Assembly: GCF_002979415.1 (NCBI RefSeq)
Contig: NZ_PCOT01000001.1
Span: 62,001-126,000, forward strand
Length of the DNA stretch: 64,000 nt
Reading direction: 5' to 3'
Source of the DNA: Microbacterium sp. MYb72
Lineage (GTDB): Bacteria > Actinomycetota > Actinomycetes > Actinomycetales > Microbacteriaceae
Each line of letters begins with the position of its first letter. Positions within the stretch are counted from its first letter, which is position 1. The notes under the pieces were generated by a model. The model saw only the letters and a list, made by a program, of their open reading frames with translations. It was not told the origin of the DNA and did no database searches. Shown here in pieces: positions 54,851 through 64,000 of this stretch. Made by a program: the position numbers and the translations under genes.

Positions 54851-55855
54851 TCAGACCGCGCGCGAGAACGTGATGACCTCGTCCCGCCGGGACTTCGCCA
54901 CGACGAGACCCGCGAGCTCCAACCTGCGGAAGACGCGTCGAGGCAGCACCGGCAGCTCGGAGGTGCGCCCGGGAGGCGCCTTGGCCAAGCCGGCGAACAG
55001 CGACAGGTCGACGCCAGGACCGCGCACCTCGATGCGCGCGTAGTCGCTGCGGCAGCGCCAGCGCAGGTGCTCCAGCTCGGAGAAGCGCACGACGGATGCC
55101 GAATCGCCGAGCCGGATGCGGATCTCGTCGTTCCCGAACGCCACCGTGCACTCCTTCGTGCGCTTCCTGAGCGTCGCGGTGAGCACGAGGTAGGCGGGGA
55201 GTCCGAGCACCAGCCCCATGAGGACGATCGCCAGACGGGGCGGGAAGCGCATCACGACGTCGCTGAATGAGATGAGCAGGGCGATGCCGATGAGGCCGAC
55301 GAAGACCGTGATCCCGATGATCGACAGGGTCAGCTCGCGCATCCGCATCTCGATCGCCGGGAACCGCACGAACGAGCCGTCGCCGCGCTCATCGCGCTCC
55401 CACTCCGGAGGGACGCGCACCGGAGTCTTCTTGCGCTCGCGCCGGGTGAGGGCATCGGTCACCCTGCCCAGAAGACCCAGCACGATCCACCCCGTCGCGG
55501 GGATCGCCGCCATCCAGAGCACGAGGAGCACGCCCTTCACCGGGTCGGGGAGCGGGTCGAGCAGGCGCGACCCGTACTCCGTGACGACGAGCATGGTCGC
55601 CACCAGGACGACCGCGACGGCGAGGTGCAGCACGAGCCCGTTGCGCCGCATCCCGAAGGTCGCGTTGACGAACGCGAGGCCGAAGCACCACCCGCCGACG
55701 ATCATGAGGAGGAACTGCGGGAGGTCGATGTCCTGCGTCCCCAGCGTCAGCGCGGTCGCGGCCGCGAGCAATGCCGTCCCCCAGAGCACCGGGTTGAACA
55801 GCATCCGCCGCCACAGCGGCACGACGATCCGTGCCGGTGCCGTCGTCTCGCTCAT
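54851..55855 (-). CDS. Membrane protein of unknown function, 334 aa
   Basis: Four hydrophobic helices in the first 130 residues, a charged cytoplasmic segment (RRERKKTPVRVPPEWERDER), two more helices, and a C-terminal ~110-residue soluble region (TVAFGNDEIRIRLGDSASVV, then FSELEHLRWRCRSDYARIE). The latter resembles a PH-like domain in strand spacing. No family assigned. Divergent from pgi, whose -10 box overlaps its own. Confidence 0.72.
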   Translation of the reverse strand: MSETTAPARIVVPLWRRMLFNPVLWGTALLAAATALTLGTQDIDLPQFLLMIVGGWCFGLAFVNATFGMRRNGLVLHLAVAVVLVATMLVVTEYGSRLLDPLPDPVKGVLLVLWMAAIPATGWIVLGLLGRVTDALTRRERKKTPVRVPPEWERDERGDGSFVRFPAIEMRMRELTLSIIGITVFVGLIGIALLISFSDVVMRFPPRLAIVLMGLVLGLPAYLVLTATLRKRTKECTVAFGNDEIRIRLGDSASVVRFSELEHLRWRCRSDYARIEVRGPGVDLSLFAGLAKAPPGRTSELPVLPRRVFRRLELAGLVVAKSRRDEVITFSRAV

Positions 55856-55862
55856 CTCCGCA

Positions 55863-55872
55863 ATCCTAGGAT
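55863..55872. promoter_or_regulatory. Palindromic ATCCTAGGAT: overlapping divergent -10 boxes, membrane protein / pgi
   Basis: The palindrome reads TAGGAT on both strands (forward 55867-55872, reverse 55868-55863; 2 bp shared). The forward box is 6 nt from the pgi ATG and the reverse box 7 nt from the ATG of the membrane protein. Only one polymerase could occupy the site at a time. Confidence 0.65.
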
Positions 55873-55878
55873 GTACCC

Positions 55879-57558
<1,680 letters not shown>

Positions 57559-57589
57559 CTCCCCGCCGCGGCGCGGAGGACCGGTCAGG

Positions 57590-57955
57590 TCAGCGGAGCT
57601 CTCGCAGCTCCGAGGTCATGTCGCCTCCGGCATCCCCTGTGTTGACCGTGCCCTTCGGCTCGAACAGGAGGGCATGGACCTCGTCGTCGGCCTTCGGGCA
57701 GTGCTCGACGCCGCGCGGCACCACGTACACGTCGTTCGGGCCGAGGACGACGTCGCCGTCGCGGAGCTGGATGGTCAGGGTGCCGCTGATCACCATGAAC
57801 AGCTCATCGGTGTCGGGATGGGTGTGCCAGACGAACTCGCCCTGCAGCTTCACCACCTTGACGTCGTAGTCGTTCACGCTGGTCAGCCGATGCGGCTGCC
57901 AGTGCTCGGTGATGGCCGCGAGGGCGTCGTGCACGTTGCGAACGTCGTCTGTCAT
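57590..57955 (-). CDS. Cupin domain protein
   Basis: 121 residues, a single cupin barrel. FVWHTHPDTDELFMVISG carries motif 1 (two His, Glu) and PRGVEHCP motif 2 His. Coupled to the upstream acyltransferase gene by an ATGA overlap. Possibly a small metal-dependent isomerase or a binding protein; substrate unknown. Confidence 0.88.
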   Translation of the reverse strand: MTDDVRNVHDALAAITEHWQPHRLTSVNDYDVKVVKLQGEFVWHTHPDTDELFMVISGTLTIQLRDGDVVLGPNDVYVVPRGVEHCPKADDEVHALLFEPKGTVNTGDAGGDMTSELRELR

Positions 57956-58917
57956 ACGGCGGAGCCTATCGCCCGTGCGCCCCGCACCCTGGTCTGCCCG
58001 GTGATCCACGGGGAGAGCGGGGTGCGCAGCGCGACCAGCCCCAGGGCGAGCGGCACGAGGATGCCGAGGGCGAACTGCGCCCACGGCGGCGCCCCCAGCC
58101 AGAGCACGAGCGGATGCAGCAGGACCACGGTCAGCAGCGGCAGGGCGAGAAGAGTGCAGGCCCTGGAGAAGCGCCCGGGGCGCACGACGCTCTCGGCCAC
58201 GAGGATCAGGCCGATCGCGATCGCGCTCGAGGCGAGAGCGGACACGGCTGGCGTGCCGTCGTCGCCGAGTTTGATGTCCAGCGGCGCCGCCGCGCCGACC
58301 GCGACGAGCGCGGCGCCGATGGTCAGGGCCACCACGCCGGAGACCAGCGGCATCGCGATCCGGTCCCGCACCCGACGCAGCGCATCGCCGACCAGCAGGT
58401 AGAGCAGACAGGTGGCGATGTAGCCGATGCCCAGGGGCGTGCGCGACAACGGTCCGCTCCACGCCCACGCCGCGAGGGCGCCCGCGATGCCGATGCCCCA
58501 CTGCGCGGCGTACGGGAGCCGCTCCATCGCGCGGAACACGACGGCGGTGAAGAACAGGGCCGAGACGAACCACAGCGTCACGTAGGGCATCTGCGCGAAC
58601 CGGCCGCCCTCCACACCCCCGGCGATCGTGTGCAGCGCATCGACCGGCTTCACGATCAGCAGCACCGCGGTCAGCACGGCGAACGCCGCCACGTAGGGGC
58701 GCCCGAGGCTGAGCGCGCGACGGAAGACCTCCGTGCGCAGCATCCGTCCGGGTTTCCAGAGGTACCCCGTCAGGATGAAGAACACGGCCACGTGCCACGA
58801 GTACAGCCACGCCTGCGTGACGTCCTTCGTGAACGCGTGCCCTGCGACGATCGCGGCGACCGCGAGGAGCCGCACGAGGTCGATCGCACCGGAACGGTCG
58901 GGGAGCTGATCGAGCAT
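57952..58917 (-). CDS. Acyltransferase family (acyltransferase 3) membrane protein
   Basis: About 321 residues, ten predicted helices. IDLVRLLAVAAIVAGHAFTK near the start has the R and H of the family, and VAVFFILTGYLWKPGRM the second block. Enzymes of this group acylate cell-wall or exported sugars. ATG 58917 stands 6 nt after AATACT; GTG 58920 is the alternative. Confidence 0.87.
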   Translation of the reverse strand: MLDQLPDRSGAIDLVRLLAVAAIVAGHAFTKDVTQAWLYSWHVAVFFILTGYLWKPGRMLRTEVFRRALSLGRPYVAAFAVLTAVLLIVKPVDALHTIAGGVEGGRFAQMPYVTLWFVSALFFTAVVFRAMERLPYAAQWGIGIAGALAAWAWSGPLSRTPLGIGYIATCLLYLLVGDALRRVRDRIAMPLVSGVVALTIGAALVAVGAAAPLDIKLGDDGTPAVSALASSAIAIGLILVAESVVRPGRFSRACTLLALPLLTVVLLHPLVLWLGAPPWAQFALGILVPLALGLVALRTPLSPWITGQTRVRGARAIGSAV

Positions 58918-59006
58918 CACCCCAGTATTCGCCGCGCTCCCTATGAGCGCAGTGGGCTTGACGGATGCGTCCGAGCGACCCGTTCCCGCGACCCGATCCG
59001 ATCCGA

Positions 59007-60371
59007 TCAGCCGATGCGGATCATCTTCTTGTTCACGAACTCGTCGGCCCCGAAGCGGCCGAGCTCACGGCCGGAACCGCTGCGCTTGACGCCACCGAAC
59101 GGCAGCTCGGCACCGTCGGCGCCGACGACGTTGACGAAGACCATGCCGGCCTCGATCCCATCGGCGACGCGCAGTGCCTGCTCGGGGTCGGTGGTGAAGA
59201 CGTACGACCCGAGACCGAAGGGCGTGTCGTTGGCCAGCTCCACGGCCGCCGCCTCGTCGGCCACGCGGAAGACCTGGGCGACCGGGCCGAAGAACTCCTC
59301 ATGGAACGCGTCGCTGCCGGGAGCCACGTCCGTCAGGATCGTCGCCGAGTAGTAGTTCTCCCGACGAGTGCCGCCCGAGTGCAGCGTGGCCCCCTGGGCG
59401 ACCGCGCGGTCGACCTGCTCGGCGAGGATCTCGGCGGCACGAGCCGACGAGAGCGGCCCGAGAGCGGTGCCCTCCTGCGCGGGGTCGCCCTCGACGACCG
59501 CGTTCATCGCTGCGGTGAACCTGTCGAGGAACGGCTGGTAGAGCTCGTCGACGATGATGAAGCGCTTCGCCGCGTTGCACGCCTGTCCGTTGTTGTCGAC
59601 GCGGGCGAGCACGGCAGCCTCCACGGTCGCGTCGAGATCGTCGGTGGAGAGCAGGATGAACGGGTCGGATCCGCCGAGCTCGAGCACGACCTTCTTCAGG
59701 TGGCGTCCCGCGATCTCCGCGACCTTGGCTCCGGCGCGCTCGGACCCGGTGAGCGAGATGCCCTGCACACGCGGATCGGCGATGACCGTCTCGATCTGAT
59801 CGTGCGAGGCGTAGAGGTTGACGTACGCCCCCTGCGGGTACCCCGCGTCGAGGAAGATCCTCTCGATCGCCGCGGCGGACTCGGGGCACTGCTCGGCGTG
59901 CTTGAGCAGGATCGGGTTGCCGATCACGAGGTTCGGGCCCGCGAAACGCGCGACCTGGTAGTACGGGAAGTTCCACGGCATGATGCCCAGCAGGACGCCG
60001 AGCGCAGAGCGGCGCACGAAGGCCGACCCCTCTCCGGCGAGGAGCTCGATCGGCTCATCCGCCAGCAGCGACTCGGCGTTGTCGGCGTAGTACTCGAAGA
60101 TCGCGCTGGCGAACTCCACCTCTCCGACGGCCTGCTCGATCGGCTTGCCCATCTCGCGGACGATGATCTCGCCGAGCTCCTGGGCGCGCTCGGCGTGCAG
60201 CTCGGCCACGCGGCGCATCAGCGCCGCCCGCTCGGCCACCGTCGACGTCTTGGTCCAGGTGAGCCGCACCCGCTCGGCATCCGCGATCGCCTGTTGGAGG
60301 GCGTCTTCGCCGATGGTGTCGTACGTGCGCTCGATGACGCCGGTCGTCGGGTTCGTCACTGCGTAGGTCAT
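59007..60371 (-). CDS. gabD: NAD(P)-dependent succinate/glutarate semialdehyde dehydrogenase
   Basis: 454 residues, aldehyde dehydrogenase superfamily. PWNFPYYQ (132-139), LTGSERAG, Glu in LELGGSDPF (E231) and catalytic Cys in NNGQACNAAKR (C265). The GabD/Sad-type short form. AGGAG precedes ATG 60371. The regulatory element at 60424-60441 in its leader also occurs before the CoA-transferase, and with glutaryl-CoA dehydrogenase nearby a glutarate semialdehyde substrate (DavD-like role) is as likely as succinate semialdehyde. Confidence 0.88.
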   Translation of the reverse strand: MTYAVTNPTTGVIERTYDTIGEDALQQAIADAERVRLTWTKTSTVAERAALMRRVAELHAERAQELGEIIVREMGKPIEQAVGEVEFASAIFEYYADNAESLLADEPIELLAGEGSAFVRRSALGVLLGIMPWNFPYYQVARFAGPNLVIGNPILLKHAEQCPESAAAIERIFLDAGYPQGAYVNLYASHDQIETVIADPRVQGISLTGSERAGAKVAEIAGRHLKKVVLELGGSDPFILLSTDDLDATVEAAVLARVDNNGQACNAAKRFIIVDELYQPFLDRFTAAMNAVVEGDPAQEGTALGPLSSARAAEILAEQVDRAVAQGATLHSGGTRRENYYSATILTDVAPGSDAFHEEFFGPVAQVFRVADEAAAVELANDTPFGLGSYVFTTDPEQALRVADGIEAGMVFVNVVGADGAELPFGGVKRSGSGRELGRFGADEFVNKKMIRIG

Positions 60372-60425
60372 GGGGCTCCTTCGATCCATGCGGGCGCGCG
60401 CTCGATCCGCACGCTGTTGAAAAAA

Positions 60426-60441
60426 GATACTACACAGGATG
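60426..60441. promoter_or_regulatory. Candidate GntR operator, copy in the gabD promoter
   Basis: GATACTACACAGGATG, preceded by AAA. It shares 14 of 18 bases (with AAA) with the element at 62001-62018 in the GntR/CoA-transferase spacer. It covers a possible reverse-strand -10 box TAGTAT. Confidence 0.5.
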
Positions 60442-60466
60442 TTTCAGGATAAGACGTGACCCCTGA

Positions 60467-61201
60467 TCATCCTCGCACCGGGTCCGGCTGCGGGTCCATG
60501 ACGACCGCGAACGGCGCGCTGCGGCACGCCAGCGCGGCGCCGTCCTGCCATCGAGCCCGCGAGCCCGGCACGATCTCCGGCACCGTGGAGAGCACCACCC
60601 GGCCACCCGCTCCGACCAGCGCCAGCGGGGCGGAAGAAGCGGCGAAACCGGGAAGGAGTTCGCGCTCGAGGGTGCTCACGGCGATGTCGGCGCCCACGAC
60701 GCCGACCACGGTCGCGGATTCCGACGCCCCCGACGACAGCGGCATCGTCACTGTCACGATGTAGTCGCAGGTGCACAGATGATCGACATAGGGCCCGGTG
60801 ACATGAGCCCGCCTGGTGTCGACGGGCACGCGATACCACTCGCGATCACGGAAGTCCCGCACGTACTCGACGTAGCCGCGGGCGGACAGGTCGAGCGGCG
60901 TGGGCTCTGTCGTGGTGCGAAGCACCGGGTTGGTGCTGAGGGGCCCCAGCCACCACGCGAAGTGCATTCCGCCCGGCCCCTCGGATGCGTCGTCCGCGAT
61001 CGCACCGGCACCGACGAGGAGCGGATTCGCGCGCGCCAGCTCCGGCACCACCAGAGACTCCACGCAGGCATCGAGTTCGACACGGCGGTCTCCCCCCTCG
61101 GCCAGCACCTGCTCTGCGCGCTCCCGCCAGCCGTGCAGGGTCGCCACGACGCCGTCGAAGAGGTCGTCGGCGTGCGCCGCGGCGTCAGCTCGCGCGTCCA
61201 T
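60467..61201 (-). CDS. Cache/PDC-like sensor domain protein without membrane segments
   Basis: 244 residues. WLGPLSTNPVLRTTTEPTPLD, then FRDREWYRVPVDTRRAHVTG, followed by PYVDHLCTCDYIVTVTMPLS and VVGVVGADIAVSTLERELLP, resemble the ligand-binding dCache fold of chemoreceptors, but there is no signal peptide, helix anchor or output domain. The gene overlaps the end of the FadR-type regulator by 17 bp, so both are made together. It probably binds a small carboxylate as a soluble co-sensor; this is inference. Confidence 0.75.
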   Translation of the reverse strand: MDARADAAAHADDLFDGVVATLHGWRERAEQVLAEGGDRRVELDACVESLVVPELARANPLLVGAGAIADDASEGPGGMHFAWWLGPLSTNPVLRTTTEPTPLDLSARGYVEYVRDFRDREWYRVPVDTRRAHVTGPYVDHLCTCDYIVTVTMPLSSGASESATVVGVVGADIAVSTLERELLPGFAASSAPLALVGAGGRVVLSTVPEIVPGSRARWQDGAALACRSAPFAVVMDPQPDPVRG

Positions 61202-61952
61202 CGCTCACCTCCTGCCGAGCGCCCTCGATGCGGCTGGCCAGCACGCGCCGGAGGAGCGCCTGCTCGAGCGCTTCCACCGCAGAGCGCGCAGCCCCCGGCT
61301 GCCGCCGCTGGACCGCACGGAGGATGCGCCGATCGGCTGCTCTGACGTCGCTCCGCGTGGCCTCGTCGTCGAGACCCGCCAGCAGCACGGAACCCGACTC
61401 CGCCTGGAGACGGATCTGCTCGCGCACGAGTCGCGGAGACTGGCTCAGCACGGCGAGCTCGAGCTGGAAGCCGCCCTGGTTCATCCGCGCAGCCGCAGCC
61501 GAGGAGTAGTCCGCCGCATCCAGCCAGCGCGTCACTCTGGCGACCTCGTCCTCGGTGGCGCGCTCTGCGGCGGCGGCCGCCGATGCGGACGCGAGCGCTC
61601 CGAAGATCACGGCGATGTCGGCGAGCTCCATCGGACTCAGACGCCGCACTCTGGCAGCGAGCATGTCGTCCTGGTCTCCGCCCTGCCCGACGACGAAGCT
61701 CCCTCCTCCGCGACCGCGGCGGGTCTCCAGAACCCCGGCCGTGCGGAGGATCCCGAGGGCCTCGCGCACCGTGATGAGCGCCACGCCGAAGCGGCGCACC
61801 AGCTCCGGCTCGCTGGGCAGCCGCTCACCGGGCTGCAGCACACCGAGCGCGATGCCGTCGGCGAGCCGCTGCGCCACCTGCTCCGCGCGACCGGCGTCGG
61901 TGAGCTGAGCGAACACGGCCGCCTTCACGCCGGGTCCAAGGTTCGAGGGCAT
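61185..61952 (-). CDS. GntR family regulator, FadR/FCD subfamily
   Basis: 255 residues from ATG 61952, 6 nt after TATCGT. N-terminal winged HTH with RLADGIALGVLQPGERLPSE and RRFGVALITVREALGILRTA; the all-helical C-terminal FCD domain binds carboxylates. It is divergent from the CoA-transferase/acyl-CoA dehydrogenase genes and presumably controls them and gabD. Longer upstream starts cross the operator and are rejected. Confidence 0.9.
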   Translation of the reverse strand: MPSNLGPGVKAAVFAQLTDAGRAEQVAQRLADGIALGVLQPGERLPSEPELVRRFGVALITVREALGILRTAGVLETRRGRGGGSFVVGQGGDQDDMLAARVRRLSPMELADIAVIFGALASASAAAAAERATEDEVARVTRWLDAADYSSAAAARMNQGGFQLELAVLSQSPRLVREQIRLQAESGSVLLAGLDDEATRSDVRAADRRILRAVQRRQPGAARSAVEALEQALLRRVLASRIEGARQEVSDGRAS

Positions 61953-62003
61953 GTCCTCACGATAGTCGAGCCCGGCCTCGCCGAACGCTTGAGTGCTTTG
62001 AAA

Positions 62004-62019
62004 GATTCCATATAGGATC
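62004..62019. promoter_or_regulatory. Candidate GntR operator, divergent spacer copy
   Basis: GATTCCATATAGGATC, an imperfect palindrome preceded by AAA and overlapping a forward TAGGAT -10 box (62013-62018). Related to the element at 60426-60441. Confidence 0.55.
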
Positions 62020-62057
62020 AATACCGGTTGCACGCTGCACCCGACATGCGAAGGCGG

Positions 62058-63221
62058 ATGACGATGACCGATTCAGCGCGCTCCGGACGACACGGAGTCC
62101 TCGACGGCGTGCGCGTCGCGGACTTCTCCCGGGTGCTGGCCGGCCCCTACGCCACGATGACTCTGGCCGACTTCGGCGCCGACGTCCTGAAGATCGAGCC
62201 GCCGCTCGGCGACGACACCCGGCACTGGCTGCCTCCGATCGACGAGAACGGGATGGCCACCTACTTCGGCAGCGTGAACCGCAACAAGCGCTCTGTCGCG
62301 CTCGACCTGACCGACGAGGCGGATCGCGCGCGTGCACTGCGGCTGGCGGCATCCGCCGATGTCGTCGTCGAGAACTTCCGTCCAGGCGTGATGGCGCGTT
62401 TCGGCCTGGACCACGACGCCGTGCGCGCGGTTAATCCGGCCGTCGTCTACTGCTCGATCACCGGTTTCGGCGACGGGGCCGGCGCCGCCCTGGCCGGCTA
62501 CGACCTGCTCGTGCAGGCCGTGGGAGGGCTGATGTCGATCACCGGAGACCCCGACGGCCCTGCGGCCAAGGCCGGTGTCGCTCTGGTCGACGTGCTGTGC
62601 GGGCAGAACGCTGTCGCGGGGATCCTCCTCGCACTCCGCGAGCGCGACCGCAGCGGGGTCGGGCAGCGGATCCAGGTCGACCTCCTGCACAGCCTGCTGT
62701 CGGCTCTGACCAACCAGGCCGCCTCCACCCTCGCCACCGGCACGCCCCCGCGGCGCCTCGGCAACGAGCATCCGTCGATCGCGCCGTACGCGCTGTTCCG
62801 CGCCGCCGATCGCGACCTCGTGATCGCCGTCGGCAACGACAAGCAGTTCCGCGCGCTGTCCGCGGCGCTCGATCTGGCGGGGCTTCCGACAGATCCGCGC
62901 TTCGCGAGCAACGCCGACCGCGTCGCGCACCGCGACGAGCTCACCGCCATCCTCGAGAATCGCCTGGCGACCGCCCCGGCGACGGAGTGGGTCGCGCACC
63001 TGAGCGCCGCGGGCATCCCCGCCGGCCTCGTGAACGACGTGGCCGAGGCCATCGCCTTCGCCGAACGGCTCGGGCTGGACCCGGTCGTCGAGCTCGGCGC
63101 ATCGCGCACGATCGCGAGTCCGATCGGTCTGAGCGAGACCCCCGCGGACTACCGCACCGCGCCCCCTGAACTGAACGACGCGCACCCCGCCGCATGGCTC
63201 ACCGGAGAGGAACTCCCATGA
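62058..63221 (+). CDS. CaiB/BaiF (class III) CoA-transferase, probable glutarate CoA-transferase
   Basis: 387 residues (ATG 62058; ATG 62064 also plausible with AAGG at better spacing). RVADFSRVLAGPYATMTLAD, then DVLKIEPPLGDDTR, NRNKRSVALDL and the catalytic Asp in VALVDVLCGQNAVAGILLAL (D178) identify the family. The stop overlaps the start of the glutaryl-CoA dehydrogenase-like gene (ATGA). The human class III enzyme SUGCT moves CoA from succinyl-CoA to glutarate, and the gene context suggests the same here. Confidence 0.88.
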   Translation: MTMTDSARSGRHGVLDGVRVADFSRVLAGPYATMTLADFGADVLKIEPPLGDDTRHWLPPIDENGMATYFGSVNRNKRSVALDLTDEADRARALRLAASADVVVENFRPGVMARFGLDHDAVRAVNPAVVYCSITGFGDGAGAALAGYDLLVQAVGGLMSITGDPDGPAAKAGVALVDVLCGQNAVAGILLALRERDRSGVGQRIQVDLLHSLLSALTNQAASTLATGTPPRRLGNEHPSIAPYALFRAADRDLVIAVGNDKQFRALSAALDLAGLPTDPRFASNADRVAHRDELTAILENRLATAPATEWVAHLSAAGIPAGLVNDVAEAIAFAERLGLDPVVELGASRTIASPIGLSETPADYRTAPPELNDAHPAAWLTGEELP

Positions 63222-64000
63222 CACACGCCCCCCGCATCGACACCGTGTTCGACTTCGACGCGCTGCTCACCGACGAAGAACGCGACTGGCAGCAGCGAGC
63301 GCGAGCGTTCGCGCAGGAGCGCATCCAGCCGGTCATCGAGCAGGACTTCGAGGACGCGCACTTCCGTCGAGAGCTGATTCCCGAGCTCGGAGCACAGGGC
63401 TTCCTCGGCATGCACATCAGCGGATACGGATGCGCGGGCGCTGGCGCCGTGTCGTACGGTCTGGTGTGCCTGGAGCTGGAGGCTGCAGACAGCGGCTGGC
63501 GCACCTTCGTATCGGTCCAGGGTTCGCTGGCGATGAGCGCGATCGCCAAGTACGGCTCCGAAGAGCAGAAGCAGCAGTGGCTGCCGCGGATGGCGACGGG
63601 AGAGGCCGTCGGATGCTTCGCCCTCACCGAACCCCAGGGCGGGAGCGACCCCGCAGCGATGACCACCACCGCTCGGCGCGACGGCGACGGCTGGGTGATC
63701 GACGGCGCCAAGCGCTGGATCGGACTGGCGTCGCTCGCCGACGTCGCGATCGTCTGGGCGCGCGTCGACGACCCCGCGTACGGCGAAGGGGGACGCGCGG
63801 TGCGCGGCTTCCTGGTTCCGACGAGCACGCCCGGCTTCACGGCGACGCCGATCGCAGGAAAGCTGTCGATGCGCGCATCCGTGCAGTGCGATGTCACGCT
63901 CGACGGCGTGCGGCTGCCGAGCGACGCGATCCTCCCCGGCGCCGAAGGGCTCTCCGGCCCGTTCGGGTGCCTGAACGAAGCGCGGTACGGGATCATCTGG
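63218..64000 (+). CDS. Acyl-CoA dehydrogenase, glutaryl-CoA dehydrogenase-like (partial, cut by window end)
   Basis: 261 residues visible. N-terminal helical domain, then LELEAADSGWRTFVSVQGSL, ALTEPQGGSDPAAMTTTARR and KRWIGLASLADVAIVWARV, the flavin- and substrate-binding blocks. CLNEARYGIIW at the right edge corresponds to the Arg of glutaryl-CoA dehydrogenases (ARYGIAWG). The C-terminal third with the catalytic Glu lies outside. Expected reaction: glutaryl-CoA to crotonyl-CoA and CO2. Confidence 0.88.
   Translation, partial: MTHAPRIDTVFDFDALLTDEERDWQQRARAFAQERIQPVIEQDFEDAHFRRELIPELGAQGFLGMHISGYGCAGAGAVSYGLVCLELEAADSGWRTFVSVQGSLAMSAIAKYGSEEQKQQWLPRMATGEAVGCFALTEPQGGSDPAAMTTTARRDGDGWVIDGAKRWIGLASLADVAIVWARVDDPAYGEGGRAVRGFLVPTSTPGFTATPIAGKLSMRASVQCDVTLDGVRLPSDAILPGAEGLSGPFGCLNEARYGIIW

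Noticed and set aside
58950..59006. GATCC-rich direct repeats after the acyltransferase promoter region
   Set aside because: Only three short overlapping units at the end of the gabD gene spacer; too small for a regulatory or mobile repeat.

Overview
The window comes from a high-GC actinobacterium (about 70% G+C by eye), most likely Microbacterium or a close relative in Microbacteriaceae. Three things point there: codon use; many leaderless start codons that follow a TANNNT box by 6-7 nt; and a housekeeping block (pmt / rsmI ... metG-tatD-...-rsmA-...-ispE) arranged much as in other actinobacteria such as Mycobacterium. Coding density is very high. I see no rRNA, tRNA, CRISPR array, insertion sequence or prophage. 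Functions are read from motifs and remembered families; no database search was run.

Layout. 1-4945: an operon for N-succinylamino acid racemisation (M20 hydrolase, GNAT-like acyltransferase, MenC/NSAR enolase-superfamily enzyme) followed by a PucR-type regulator. 5144-18744: a conserved unknown, a universal stress protein, then the housekeeping block with ispE, an aldo/keto reductase, rsmA, an MFS exporter, tatD, metG, a molybdopterin oxidoreductase, a methyltransferase, rsmI, protein mannosyltransferase and a coupled unknown. 18741-23033: an aromatic amino acid neighbourhood with an Lrp regulator, an amino acid permease, an aminotransferase and, divergently, trpS preceded by a 12-codon leader peptide with tandem Trp codons and attenuator-like RNA folds.

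23056-34870: a mixture of redox enzymes, a YyaL-like thioredoxin-fold protein, a TetR/SDR divergent pair with twin operators, a membrane acyltransferase-like protein, HrpA, a quinone oxidoreductase and an alpha/beta hydrolase. 34874-45108: a long minus-strand operon (flavin monooxygenase, complete peptide-type ABC importer, second flavin monooxygenase, two AhpD-like proteins) facing away from metY. This looks like an uptake-oxidation-reassimilation cassette for an unknown, possibly sulfur-containing, compound and is the least understood system here.

45137-58920: two Gfo/Idh/MocA oxidoreductases, an NYN-LOTUS type putative ribonuclease, a sugar isomerase with a divergent TetR regulator, a DUF4166/TIGR01777 pair, an HTH / XRE / ImmA-like regulator-protease module, small membrane proteins, pgi (whose -10 box overlaps that of the divergent gene), a cupin and an acyltransferase. 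59007-64000: a probable glutarate pathway (semialdehyde dehydrogenase, class III CoA-transferase, glutaryl-CoA dehydrogenase cut by the window end) with a FadR-type regulator and a soluble Cache-like protein. A similar 18-bp element lies upstream of the dehydrogenase and in the regulator/CoA-transferase intergenic region.
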